This document shows positions 23,001 to 31,151 of a stretch of DNA of 64,000 nt, piece by piece (positions within the stretch are counted from its first letter, which is position 1; every line of letters starts with the position of its first letter). Location of the stretch: NCBI RefSeq assembly GCF_041320665.1, contig NZ_CP166730.1:2046001-2110000 (forward strand). The letters run 5' to 3'. Below the pieces are notes generated by a model that was given only the letters and a program-made list of their open reading frames with translations, was not told the origin of the DNA and did not search any database. The translations under genes and the position numbers were made by a program. This DNA comes from Comamonas sp. GB3 AK4-5 (GTDB lineage Bacteria > Pseudomonadota > Gammaproteobacteria > Burkholderiales > Burkholderiaceae_C).

Positions 23001-24098
23001 GACGAGCATGGTCGCCAGCTGGACCAGGGCCGCAACCTGGGCGCGCTCAAGTCCAAACTGGGCAGTCAGGCGCGCGGCGCCTTCCAGGAGCTTGCTTCCT
23101 TAAAGGTAGCAGCCGTAGCATCTGTGCAGCCTGATGTGGCCATAGATGAAGCGCAAACCGGCGCCCAGAAAGCACAGGCTGCTGCAAAAACAGAAGCAGT
23201 TGCAGGCAAGGCCGGACAACCCAAACAAGCCGCAGCAGCCCAGCCGCATGACGCCCGCTACAAGGAATGGAGTTTTGGCGAGCTGCCCGAGCTGATGGAA
23301 ATCCGCCAGGGCAACCAGACTTTGCTGGGCTTCCCGGCGCTGATCGATCACGGCGACTGCGTGGGCATCGCCGTGTTTGACGAGCCCGAGATGGCCGCGG
23401 CCAAGCACCGCGTGGGCCTGCGCCGCCTGTTTGCGCTGCAAATCCGCGACGCGCTGAAATACCTGGAAAAAAACATCCCCGATCTGCAGAAGATGGCCGT
23501 GGCCTATATGCCGCTGGGCACGCAGGAGGAGCTGCGCGCCCAGATCATCGACGTGGCCATAGACCGTGCCTTTTTGCAGGAGCCTTTGCCAGCCAATGCC
23601 AACGACTTCAAGCAGCGTGTGCAGGACGGGCGCGGGCGCCTGACCCTGATCGCCAACGAGGTGGCGCGCATGGCCGGTGTGATTCTGGTGGAGTACGCGG
23701 CTGCCGCGCGCAAGATCAAGGACACCAAGAATGCGCCTGATGCCACCAAGGACGCTGGCGAGCAGCTGAACAAGCTGATGCCCAAGAACTTTATCGCCGT
23801 GGCGCCTTGGACGCAGCTAGGCCATTACGCGCGCTACCTGAAGGCCATCACCACACGCCTGGACAAATACCGCGCCGACCCCGCGCGCGACGCCCTCAAG
23901 CTCAAGGAGCTGCAGCCGCTGGAGCAGCGCTACTGGCGCCTGGTGGCCGAGCGCAAGGGCCAGGTCGATGCCCGCATGCAGGAATACCGCTGGATGCTGG
24001 AGGAGCTGCGCGTGAGCTTTTTCGCCCAGGAGCTGCGCACGCCGTATCCGGTCAGCAGCAAGCGCCTAGACAAGGTCTGGCAGCAGCTGCAGCACTGA
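20022..24098 (+). CDS. hrpA: ATP-dependent RNA helicase HrpA
   Basis: A 1358-aa DEAH-box helicase. The N-terminal helicase core has Walker A GETGSGKTT (about 33-41), DEAH (about 145), SAT and the RAGRCGR motif VI. The long C-terminal region includes the HA2/OB-fold region and the DUF3418 extension seen in bacterial HrpA, and the length fits the family. HrpA acts in the cytoplasm; in Escherichia coli it helps resolve stalled ribosomes. The frame is open upstream of 20022, but MSLKITFPESLPVSSRRDEI is the usual kind of start. A segment around codons 1025-1075 is rich in Ala, Lys and Gln (AAAKTEAVAGKAGQPKQAAA) and looks like a lineage-specific linker. The gene is divergent from the protease operon and converges on a LysR gene. 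Confidence 0.92.
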   Translation: MSLKITFPESLPVSSRRDEIMEAMDRHQVIIVCGETGSGKTTQLPKIALALGRGKINAVPDEKGQVRGHLIGHTQPRRIAASSVAKRIAEELNTPLGEVVGYRVRFQDTLQKNASVKLMTDGILLAETQTDPLLKAYDTLIIDEAHERSLNIDFLLGYLKQLLPKRPDLKVVVTSATIDAERFAKHFESKDGPAPVIMVSGRTYPVEMRYRPLEGEKDKDLNDAIADGVDELWQGGRGGDILIFLPGEREIREAADHVRKHLQNSPTLRSAEVLPLFSRLSQAEQDRIFDGHTGRRIVLATNVAETSLTVPGIRYVIDAGTARVKRYSFRSKVEQLLVEPISQAAANQRAGRCGRVANGICIRLYDEADFNGRDRFTDPEILRSSLAGVILRMKSLGLGDVVHFPFLEAPSGRAIADGYQLLAELGAVDERGELLAMGKELSRLPLDPRVGRMIVEAKSRGALAEVLIIASALSVQDVRDRPMEAQQQADQAHAKFDDEKSEFSGYLRLWKWLSDARGGKVVAKSRAEMAAQSKPAAKPSTRSQAFLPVSQRASGAQVEGTVEERLALFNPAEPQQEAATHKVSNRQWEQLLRQNFINIRRVREWRDIHSQLLTVVKEQKWQINSEAAGYEAMHLSMLSGLLGNIGYKGEESEAYLGAHGIKFHPHPGAHLSKKPGRWIVAAEQVETSRLYGRGIAAIEPQWLEEVGAHLLKKQLLDPHWSKKQADVVALERATLYGLVVYNGRRVSYGRVDPHAARNTFIRQALVEGEWETKWHFLPANLKLMRKVEELEHKSRRQDVLVDDELIFAFYDQQLPRDVYSGATFDQWFRLHSKDKPELLRLSKDELMRHEAAGITTDNFPKLLKLGGVDCTASYLHSPGDARDGVTVTVPLFVLNQVSEERAEWLVPGMLKDKIQALLKSLPQRPRSRFVPLPESAARLAALFTQPERWAQQGSGLIDALLKQVRDETSLDVKRADFKLDMLSPHLFMNFRITDEHGRQLDQGRNLGALKSKLGSQARGAFQELASLKVAAVASVQPDVAIDEAQTGAQKAQAAAKTEAVAGKAGQPKQAAAAQPHDARYKEWSFGELPELMEIRQGNQTLLGFPALIDHGDCVGIAVFDEPEMAAAKHRVGLRRLFALQIRDALKYLEKNIPDLQKMAVAYMPLGTQEELRAQIIDVAIDRAFLQEPLPANANDFKQRVQDGRGRLTLIANEVARMAGVILVEYAAAARKIKDTKNAPDATKDAGEQLNKLMPKNFIAVAPWTQLGHYARYLKAITTRLDKYRADPARDALKLKELQPLEQRYWRLVAERKGQVDARMQEYRWMLEELRVSFFAQELRTPYPVSSKRLDKVWQQLQH

Positions 24099-24119
24099 TG
24101 CCGCGCTGGCCTTGCTGCT

Positions 24120-25010
24120 TCAGCGTGCCTGGCGCTGGCGCTCGGCCAGCACGTGCCGCGCGCTCTCGACCAGCTTGTGGATGAGGGCCAGCCTTGCGGA
24201 AGAGCGCAGCCACATGACGCCAAACCTACGGGTCTGGATGGCATCGGGCAGTGGAATGCGCACCACGTCTTGCCCATCCGGCAGGTTCAATGCGGTGTCG
24301 GGCACCAGGGCCACGCCCAGCCCGCGGTCGACCATCATGGCAATGGCCGCGAGCGAGCTCAGCTCGAAGCGCTCCTGGGGGGCGACGCCAATGTCCTGCA
24401 GATAACGCTCCACCATCTTGCCGCCACCCAGAGTGCGGTCATAACGCACCAGGGGCTGGGTGCGCAGCAATTGGTGCGGGTCTCGCCTGGCCATGCTTTT
24501 GGGGGCCAGCAAGATCAGCTTTTCCTCCCGCAGCTGCGACCAGTCGCAAGTCTTGGCCAGCGGAAAGTTGGGGTAGAGGCAGACCGCAGCATCGATATCG
24601 CCGGTTTGCATCTCCTCATACAACTGGTGGGTGGTGGCCGAGCGCAGATAGACCTTGACGTCCGGGCATGCCACGACGAACTTGGCGAGGATGTCGGGTA
24701 GCAGGCTGTGCAGGGCCGTATTGATCGTGCCAATGACCAGCTCGCCCGTGTTGGCATCCTGATTGACCAGGGTGTGGGTGTTCGAGAGTTCACGCAGCAG
24801 CGCGGGGACGCTGTCCTTGAGCCGGTGGCCCGCCGGAGTGGGCACCACGGTGCGCCCTGCGCGCGTCAGCAGCGGGGTGCCAAATTCTTTTTCCAGATTG
24901 CGCATCTGCTGTGCCACGGCGGCCGCCGTGAGGTGCATGCGGCGTGCGGCCTCCGCCATGGAGCCGGTCTCTGCGACCAGAAGAAAGCTGTTCAGGTAGC
25001 TGGTTTCCAT
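24120..25010 (-). CDS. LysR-family regulator of the CitE-Bug-CaiB cluster
   Basis: A 296-aa transcription factor. The N-terminal helix-turn-helix (FLLVAETGSMAEAARRMHLT, by position 10-29) and a periplasmic-binding-like effector domain (about 90-290, VIGTINTALHSLLP, LGVALVPDTAL) fit the family and its usual length. It is transcribed away from the CitE-Bug-CaiB genes, with 89 bp between starts, the standard arrangement for a LysR regulator of the adjacent operon. The inducer is probably the organic acid or CoA ester processed by those enzymes, which is inference. Confidence 0.85.
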   Translation of the reverse strand: METSYLNSFLLVAETGSMAEAARRMHLTAAAVAQQMRNLEKEFGTPLLTRAGRTVVPTPAGHRLKDSVPALLRELSNTHTLVNQDANTGELVIGTINTALHSLLPDILAKFVVACPDVKVYLRSATTHQLYEEMQTGDIDAAVCLYPNFPLAKTCDWSQLREEKLILLAPKSMARRDPHQLLRTQPLVRYDRTLGGGKMVERYLQDIGVAPQERFELSSLAAIAMMVDRGLGVALVPDTALNLPDGQDVVRIPLPDAIQTRRFGVMWLRSSARLALIHKLVESARHVLAERQRQAR

Positions 25011-25099
25011 CAGAGGGTGCGTAAAAAGAAAGTTTTTCTATCTTCTGAACGCATGGTACAGCGCTTTATTTCAGGGGGATCCCTTCAGACAATCGCTGC

Positions 25100-25987
25100 A
25101 TGAGAAGCAAATTGTTTGTTCCAGGCTCCCGGCCTGAGCTGTTTCCCAAGGCCTTGCGCAGCGATGCGGACAGCCTGTCCTATGACCTGGAGGATGCCGT
25201 GGCGGAGCCGCGCAAGGCAGAGGCGCGGGCCTTGCTGAGCGCCTTTTTGCAAAGCGATGCGGCGCGTGCCCATGACAAGACCATCATCGTGCGGGTCAAC
25301 GCCATGGACACCCCGCATTTCGCAGCGGACGTGGCCGCCGTCGTGCAGCAGGGTGTGCAACTCATCAACTTGCCCAAGCCTGAAAGTGCGCAGCATGTCA
25401 GAGACGCAGCCGAGCAAATCGCTGTCGCAGCGCAAGCCAATGGGCTGGATGCGGCGCCTGGTTTGCTGCTCAACATTGAAACCCCGAAAGCATTGCGCAC
25501 TGCGGCGGAGCTGGCAGGCGCGCACCCCAGCGTGGTGGGCCTGCAGGTGGGGCTGGGCGATCTTTTCGAGCCTTACGGCATTCACCGGCGGGAGCGTGCG
25601 GCCATTGAGCAAGTGCTTTTTGCCGTGCGCATGGCAGCGGCAGAGGCCCATGTGCTGGCCTACGACGGCGCGTTTTCCAACATCAGCGACACCGAAGGCT
25701 TTCGTGCCGAGGCGCAACTGGCCCACAGGTTGGGATTTCAGGGCAAGACCTGCATCCATCCCAGCCAGGTCGCCTTGGCCAATGCCGTCTTTCAGCCGAC
25801 TGCCGCAGAAATTGAAGAGGCGCTCAAGGTGGTGGCGGCTTCGCACGAAGCACAGCACAGCGCAGTGGGTGCCTATGTGGTGGACGGAAAGATGATCGAC
25901 AAGCCTTTTGTGCTGCGTGCGCAAGCCATCGTGGCGCGCGCCCGGGAGCAGGGCTTGATTCCGCCCTCGCCATCGCGGGCGGCGTAG
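25100..25987 (+). CDS. CitE-like CoA-ester lyase (HpcH/HpaI aldolase family)
   Basis: A 295-aa TIM-barrel lyase. Family features are RSKLFVPGSRP at the start, YDLEDAVAEPRK (acidic Mg-binding stretch at about 28-39), RVNAMDTPHF, LINIETPKAL-type strand (LLLNIETPKA) and GLGDLFEPYG followed by GKTCIHPSQ near the end. Such enzymes split or form malyl-, citramalyl- or related CoA thioesters. It is the first gene of a cluster with a Bug receptor and a CaiB-type CoA-transferase: the transferase would activate an acid and this lyase would cleave it. The exact substrate cannot be read from the sequence. Confidence 0.85.
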   Translation: MRSKLFVPGSRPELFPKALRSDADSLSYDLEDAVAEPRKAEARALLSAFLQSDAARAHDKTIIVRVNAMDTPHFAADVAAVVQQGVQLINLPKPESAQHVRDAAEQIAVAAQANGLDAAPGLLLNIETPKALRTAAELAGAHPSVVGLQVGLGDLFEPYGIHRRERAAIEQVLFAVRMAAAEAHVLAYDGAFSNISDTEGFRAEAQLAHRLGFQGKTCIHPSQVALANAVFQPTAAEIEEALKVVAASHEAQHSAVGAYVVDGKMIDKPFVLRAQAIVARAREQGLIPPSPSRAA

Positions 25988-26056
25988 GTGCACAAGGCGA
26001 TGCACTGCGCGCTGTGCGATGGACCGCTTTGATTCATATAACGACAGGAGACATAG

Positions 26057-27049
26057 ATGAAACCGACAACTTCCCTGGTTCGCCGCACGGTGGCCGCTTC
26101 AGCGTGCATGCTGGCTTTCGGCATGGCTTTTCCCGCATTGGCCAGTGGTGCGCCTTATCCCAGCAAGGCCATCACCCTGGTCGTGCCTTACCCGCCCGGA
26201 GGCTCCAATGACGTGTTTGCACGCCTGGTGGCCAAGGAAATGGGCGAGATGCTCAAGCAGGCCATCATTGTGGAAAACCGTCCGGGTGCCAGCGGCAACA
26301 CGGGCACGGCTTCCGTGGCCAAGGCGCCGGCAGATGGCTACACCATCGTGGCGGTGTCTTCCAGCATGACGACCAATGCGGCGGTGCAACCGAAGATGCC
26401 GTTTGACCCGGTCAAGAGCCTGGCGCCCATTGCGATGCTGGCCAAGGGACCGATGGTGGTGGCGGTGAACAACGAATTCCCTGCCAGCACGCCCGAAGAG
26501 CTGATCAAGGCTGTGAAGGCCAACCCCGGCAAGTTCAATTACGCCACCTCTGGCACCGGCAGCGTCAACCACATTGCGACGGAGTATTTGCGCGCCATGG
26601 CGCCTGGCTTTGACATCACCCACATCCCCTACAAAGGCCAAGGCCTGGCGGTGACCGATGTGGTGGGCAACCAGGTGCAGATGCTGATGTCCAGCGGACC
26701 ATCGATCCTGCCAATGATTCGCAACGGAAAGCTCAAGGCGGTGGGCATCACCAGCTTGAAGCCCAGTCCGATTGCACCGGACCTCAAGCCTATGGCCTCG
26801 GCCGTGCCGGGCTTTGAATTTGAGTTGTGGTGGGGCCTGCTGGCCCCGGCAGGAACCCCTGCCGACATCGTCAACCAGCTCAATGCCACCGTGAACAAGG
26901 CGCTGGCCAAGCCCGCGCTGAAAGATCACTTCCTGCGTGAAGGTGCACTGGTGACACCGATGGCGCCGGCCCAGTTTGGCGAGGTGATCAGCAGCGATGT
27001 GGCGCGCTGGAAGCAATTGGCCAAGACAAACAATATCGTTGCAGATTGA
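26057..27049 (+). CDS. Bug-family tripartite tricarboxylate transporter receptor
   Basis: A 330-aa periplasmic solute receptor with a cleavable signal peptide (MKPTTSLVRRTVAASACMLA, cleavage near ALASGAPY). Typical Bug motifs are visible: YPSKAITLVVPYPPGGSNDV after the signal, NRPGASGNTGTASVAKAPADGYT by position 74-96, and AIAMLAKGP-like core segments. These proteins bind carboxylates and in many Comamonadaceae occur without a TctA/TctB membrane partner, as here. Placed between the lyase and the CoA-transferase genes, it probably captures the acid that the cluster degrades. GACAGGAGA lies 7 nt before the ATG. Confidence 0.9.
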   Translation: MKPTTSLVRRTVAASACMLAFGMAFPALASGAPYPSKAITLVVPYPPGGSNDVFARLVAKEMGEMLKQAIIVENRPGASGNTGTASVAKAPADGYTIVAVSSSMTTNAAVQPKMPFDPVKSLAPIAMLAKGPMVVAVNNEFPASTPEELIKAVKANPGKFNYATSGTGSVNHIATEYLRAMAPGFDITHIPYKGQGLAVTDVVGNQVQMLMSSGPSILPMIRNGKLKAVGITSLKPSPIAPDLKPMASAVPGFEFELWWGLLAPAGTPADIVNQLNATVNKALAKPALKDHFLREGALVTPMAPAQFGEVISSDVARWKQLAKTNNIVAD

Positions 27050-27064
27050 TGGAGTGAGTGACGG

Positions 27065-28216
27065 ATGAGTTTCGCCCTTATTGAACGTGAAGGTCCCAAG
27101 GGTCCGTTGAGTGGGATTCGTGTCCTGGACCTGAGTGCCTACATCGCTGGCCCCTACGGGTGCTCGCTGCTGGCAGATCAGGGGGCGGAGGTCATCAAGA
27201 TCGAGCCCCCAGCTGGCGATAACCTGCGCCAATACCCTTCCACGCTGGAGGCCGAGAGCCGGGCTTTTCTCGGGGTCAATCGCAGCAAATGGGGCATGGT
27301 GCTGGATTTGAAGCAGGCGCCGGACCATGCGGTGCTCTTGAAGCTGGTGCGGGATGCGGATGTGCTGGTGCACAACTTTCGCCCCGGCGTGCCGGAGCGC
27401 CTGGGGATTGCTTTCGCGCAGCTCAGCGCCATCAACCCGCGTTTGGTGTATTGCAGCGTGACGGGCTATGGCAGCAAAGGACCGCTGAAGAACAAGGCAG
27501 GCTACGACCAGGTGCTACAAACTTTGAGTGGCATGTGCGCCATGCAGGGCAAGGCCGATGGGCCGCCCGAAATCCTTTACGGCTCGGTGGTCGACTACTA
27601 CGCCTCGGCACTGGTGGCCAGTGGCGTGGCATCGGCCTTGTACGAGCGCGAGAAGAGTGGGCTGGGCCAGCATGTGGGGGTTTCGCTGCTGGGCGCCGCA
27701 CTCACCATGCAGTCTGCCCGCCTGGTCTGGGCGAGCGGCGAACCTCGGGAAGTGGGACGGGACATGCGCTCGGGTGGCATTACCGGCATCCATCCCACCA
27801 GGGAGGGCTTTATCTACATCTCCGCCAACACCCAGCATTTCTGGGCGGCACTGTGCGCGAAGACGGGCATGCATGACCTGGCGCGGGACGCGCAATACGA
27901 CACGGTGCGCAAGCGCGCCCAGCACAAGGCGCTGCTGGTGGAGCGATTGCGCAGCGCCTTGCAGGCGCAGACGGCGCTGGAGTGGGAGGGCATCTTCGGC
28001 GAGGAGGTGCCCTGTGCCGCAGCGCGCACGGTGGAAGATATGTTCGATGACCCCCAGGTGCAGGCGGAAGGGCTGATTGCCGAGTTCTCGCACCCCGTTG
28101 TTGGCCGCTACCGTGGTTTCACCCGCCCTGTGGATTTTCACCGCACCCCCGGACCCACACCGTTTGCTGCGCCGGCACTGGGGCAGCATACCGTGCTGCT
28201 CAAGGGCCAAGGCTGA
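27065..28216 (+). CDS. CaiB/BaiF family III CoA-transferase
   Basis: A 383-aa cytoplasmic enzyme that moves CoA between carboxylic acids. It begins with the family signature GPLSGIRVLDLSAYIAGPYG, by position 13-32, followed by GAEVIKIEPPAGD. The catalytic aspartate is expected in YGSVVDYYASALVA (Asp near 180), and the GYGSKGPLKNKAGYDQ segment is characteristic. The gene starts 15 bp after the Bug gene and should be co-transcribed. It would activate the imported acid for the CitE-like lyase two genes upstream. About 170 bp follow before panD. Confidence 0.88.
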   Translation: MSFALIEREGPKGPLSGIRVLDLSAYIAGPYGCSLLADQGAEVIKIEPPAGDNLRQYPSTLEAESRAFLGVNRSKWGMVLDLKQAPDHAVLLKLVRDADVLVHNFRPGVPERLGIAFAQLSAINPRLVYCSVTGYGSKGPLKNKAGYDQVLQTLSGMCAMQGKADGPPEILYGSVVDYYASALVASGVASALYEREKSGLGQHVGVSLLGAALTMQSARLVWASGEPREVGRDMRSGGITGIHPTREGFIYISANTQHFWAALCAKTGMHDLARDAQYDTVRKRAQHKALLVERLRSALQAQTALEWEGIFGEEVPCAAARTVEDMFDDPQVQAEGLIAEFSHPVVGRYRGFTRPVDFHRTPGPTPFAAPALGQHTVLLKGQG

Positions 28217-28384
28217 CGACCGCGGTGTGGCGAGGCAGGCACTGCCTTGCTGTGCCGTCTGAATCTTCTGCATGGCCTGCGCTGTCACATGGCCGCAGCC
28301 CGCCTGGGTGTTTGGTTTGAGGGGGCTGGTGGTGCGCCATGCACAATGCGCGGCGCATTACCGCCACCCCAAGAGGAGACACCC

Positions 28385-28765
28385 ATGTTCCGCACACTTT
28401 TGAAGTCCAAGATTCACCGCGTCAAGACCACGCACTGCGAGCTGCACTACGAAGGCTCCTGCGCCATCGACGAGGATTTGCTGGACGCCGCCAATATTGC
28501 CGAGAACGAGCAGATTCATATCTGGAACATCGACAACGGCGAGCGCTTTGTCACCTATGCCATCAAGGGCCAGCGCGGCAGCGGCATGATTTCGGTGAAT
28601 GGCTCGGCAGCGCGCCGTGCCGCTGTGGGGGATTTGCTCATCATTGCCGCCTTTGCCCAGGTGCATGAAAGCGATGTGGCAGACCACCAGCCCCAGCTGG
28701 TGTTTGTGGATGATCACAATCGCCAGACGGAGCTGCGCCACAAGGTGGCTACGCAGACGCTGTAG
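28385..28765 (+). CDS. panD: aspartate 1-decarboxylase proenzyme
   Basis: Makes beta-alanine from aspartate for pantothenate and CoA synthesis. The 126-aa product has the full family pattern: [15 protein letters not shown] near the start, the self-cleavage site EGSCAID with the Gly-Ser bond that yields the pyruvoyl group, and the [12 protein letters not shown] and [20 protein letters not shown] segments. AGAGGAG precedes the ATG. Its 3' end overlaps the 3' end of the converging MFS gene by 17 bp. Confidence 0.95.
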   Translation: MFRTLLKSKIHRVKTTHCELHYEGSCAIDEDLLDAANIAENEQIHIWNIDNGERFVTYAIKGQRGSGMISVNGSAARRAAVGDLLIIAAFAQVHESDVADHQPQLVFVDDHNRQTELRHKVATQTL

Positions 28766-29996
28766 GCCGCAGCAAGGCCCGGCTGGACAAGGCCAGGCCC
28801 AGGGCCAGCAGGGCCGCCAGCACCAGCAGCCAGAGGGCGCCGTTGGCTTGCATGGCAGTCAGTCCCATCAACCATGCGGTGCCGAAAAATGCCAGGCTGG
28901 AGCCCAGGTGCATCAAGCTGGTTTGCAGCATGGAAAAGCTGGTGCGTCGCTCAGGGCTGGGATGGGCCGCGCTGGTGGCAGCCGCTGCGACCAGGGCCGT
29001 ATAGGTGCTGGCCATGAAGCACACCATGAACAGCCCGCTGGCCATGGCGCCCAGCGGGCCCATCACGCCGCTGGCGCAGGCCAGCAAATTGGCTGCCAGA
29101 GCCGCCAGCCCCCAGCGGAACACGCGCGGCCCGCCAAAGCGGGAGACGGCCTTGCCCGCCAACCTGGAGGCCAACAAGCCGGCTACGCCACCCAACAAAA
29201 ACCACAGCGGCAATTGGGCGCTGCCACCGGTCAGACCCATCAAGATGGGCGCCAGCATGGGAATCACCAGCAGGGCCGGAAATTGCGACAAGGCATTGAG
29301 CCCGGCGTGGCGCAGCGTGCCGCCGCGCAGGCCGGACAGCATCTGCCCGAGCGAGGCCGCACGGGCTGGTGGGCGTGTAGCGGGCAGCTTCCAGGCCGCA
29401 GTGCACAGGCACAGCAGACAGCAAGCGCCGATCAGGCGAAACGACCAGCGCCAATCCGCAGCCTGTGCCAGCCACAACACCAGCGGCGTGCCGGCAATGC
29501 TGACGGCGGAAAACGCCACCACCGTGAGCGCCAGCAGGGCCGGCCGTTCTTTTTCGCTGGCATGCACCAGCAAAATGGCCGAGGCGCTGCCCATGGTGAT
29601 GCCACCGGTGAGCCCGGCCACGGTGCGCCAGAACAGCAAACTGCCAAAGCCTTCGGCCATGGAGGTGGCCAGCGTGGTCAGGCTCAGCACCGACAGGGCC
29701 GCCAGCAGCAGCCGCTTGGGCTGTACGCGGTCTGCCAGACCATAGGCTAGCAGGCCGGAGACGATGGCTGCGATGGTGTAGGCGCCGGCGGCATAGCCGG
29801 CCCAGCCCACGGGAACGCCCAGGTCGCCCGCCATCCAGGGGAACAAGGGGCTGACGGCCATGTACTCCAGCGCATTGGTGAACTGGATGGCGGCCACCAC
29901 CCAGGCAATGCTGCGTGCGCTGCCGGTCATGGAGGGCGTGGTGGGTGACTCTGGTGCAGAGGCCGATGAAAAAGAAGAAGGACTGCGATCTTGCAT
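28749..29996 (-). CDS. major facilitator superfamily exporter
   Basis: A 415-aa inner-membrane protein with twelve hydrophobic segments. A motif A-like loop ([13 protein letters not shown]) follows helix 2, and [20 protein letters not shown] by position 120-139 resembles motif B/C regions of DHA1 drug or arabinose-type exporters. A Ser/Pro-rich 22-residue N-terminal tail precedes MTGSARS, which could be the real start. It is divergent from a LysR gene, with 89 bp between starts, suggesting that the regulator controls it. The substrate is unknown. Confidence 0.8.
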   Translation of the reverse strand: MQDRSPSSFSSASAPESPTTPSMTGSARSIAWVVAAIQFTNALEYMAVSPLFPWMAGDLGVPVGWAGYAAGAYTIAAIVSGLLAYGLADRVQPKRLLLAALSVLSLTTLATSMAEGFGSLLFWRTVAGLTGGITMGSASAILLVHASEKERPALLALTVVAFSAVSIAGTPLVLWLAQAADWRWSFRLIGACCLLCLCTAAWKLPATRPPARAASLGQMLSGLRGGTLRHAGLNALSQFPALLVIPMLAPILMGLTGGSAQLPLWFLLGGVAGLLASRLAGKAVSRFGGPRVFRWGLAALAANLLACASGVMGPLGAMASGLFMVCFMASTYTALVAAAATSAAHPSPERRTSFSMLQTSLMHLGSSLAFFGTAWLMGLTAMQANGALWLLVLAALLALGLALSSRALLRPTASA

Positions 29997-30085
29997 GGCA
30001 GGTGCTTGGTAGCCGGAAAGTGCCGCAGTCTAGGTGCCAAGCGCTGTCTAAAATAGGTCGTTTTTGATAACGATTGAATATCAAA

Positions 30086-31009
30086 ATGAGTCAGAAAAAA
30101 GAGCGGCTGAATCTGAATGCCTTGCGTGTGTTTGTGGCCGTGGCGTCCCGACAGAGCTTTGCTGCGGCCGGGCGGATGCTGGAACTGCCCACGTCCAATG
30201 TCAGCCGCCATGTCAGCACGCTGGAGCAGAGCCTGGGCCTCAAATTGCTGGACCGGCGCGGCCGCAGCCTGCGCTTGACCGAGGCGGGCCAGGCCTTGTG
30301 CGAGCGTTTTGCGCCGCTGCTGCTGGATGTGGAGGGCTTTGTGGACACACTCAAACCCGCCGGCGCTGCACTGCAAGGCAGCTTGCGCATCAGCCTGCCC
30401 AGCGAAGCCGGTCCCTATCTGCTGGGGCCGGCCCTGGCCGACTTTGTGCACCAGAACCCCGAGCTGGAGCTGCGCTGCATCACCACGCTTGCAGGTGTGG
30501 AAGGGGGCTTGGAGGACATGGACCTGGCTGTGGTGGTGGGGCGCGGTGACCTGCCCGACACCAGTTGGGTGGCCCAGCCCCTGGCCGAGCTGGAGAGCGT
30601 GGTGGTGGCCGCGCCGGCCTTGCTGCAGCGCTATGGCACGCCCACCCATGTCAGGGAGCTGGAACAACTGCCCTGCATCACCACGGTCGATGTGCTGGGC
30701 GGCGCACCCTGGCGCTTTGTGCAGGGCAGGGGGCGCATCTGGCAGCAGCCGGTGATGGCGCGGGTGAGGCTGGACAGCGGCGCCCTGGCATTCATGGCCG
30801 CGCGGCGTGGCACGGGCTTTGCCATTTTGGCCCGCCAGGCCTGCGAGCAGGCCATAGCGGCAGGGGAGCTGGTCGTCATTTCTCTGGACAAGCAGCCCGC
30901 ACCGCTGCGTTTGCTGGCCATCTACCCCCAGCGCAAATACCTGCCGCAAAAGGTCAAGGCGCTGATTGCGCACTTCCGCCAGGCCTTGGGCGCGCAGGGC
31001 AGCGCTTGA
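30086..31009 (+). CDS. LysR-family regulator divergent from the MFS exporter
   Basis: A 307-aa transcription factor with the N-terminal helix-turn-helix (FVAVASRQSFAAAGRMLELP, by position) and an effector domain that ends YPQRKYLPQKVKALI, as is usual in the CrgA/DsdC-like subgroup of LysR proteins acting on adjacent transporters. ATG 30086 is preferred over the in-frame TTG at 30074. The 89-bp region shared with the MFS gene contains AT-rich sequence (ATTGAATATCAAA) suitable for promoters and a T-N11-A site. Target and inducer are unknown. Confidence 0.85.
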   Translation: MSQKKERLNLNALRVFVAVASRQSFAAAGRMLELPTSNVSRHVSTLEQSLGLKLLDRRGRSLRLTEAGQALCERFAPLLLDVEGFVDTLKPAGAALQGSLRISLPSEAGPYLLGPALADFVHQNPELELRCITTLAGVEGGLEDMDLAVVVGRGDLPDTSWVAQPLAELESVVVAAPALLQRYGTPTHVRELEQLPCITTVDVLGGAPWRFVQGRGRIWQQPVMARVRLDSGALAFMAARRGTGFAILARQACEQAIAAGELVVISLDKQPAPLRLLAIYPQRKYLPQKVKALIAHFRQALGAQGSA

Positions 31010-31151
31010 GTACAAGAGGGCCAGGTAGCGCATGTGAACTTGACTTGAAGCAAACCGTAGCACAGCCCCGGGGCAGTCCGGCTGTTACAGTTTGCGGCAT
31101 GCAGGGCAGCCCAGGTAGGCGCTGCCGGCGTAGCCAGCGGGTTGAACACAG

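Noticed and set aside
20658..23009. 783-codon open frame antisense to hrpA
   Set aside because: hrpA has full family motifs on the plus strand; the antisense frame is low-complexity and has no start signals.
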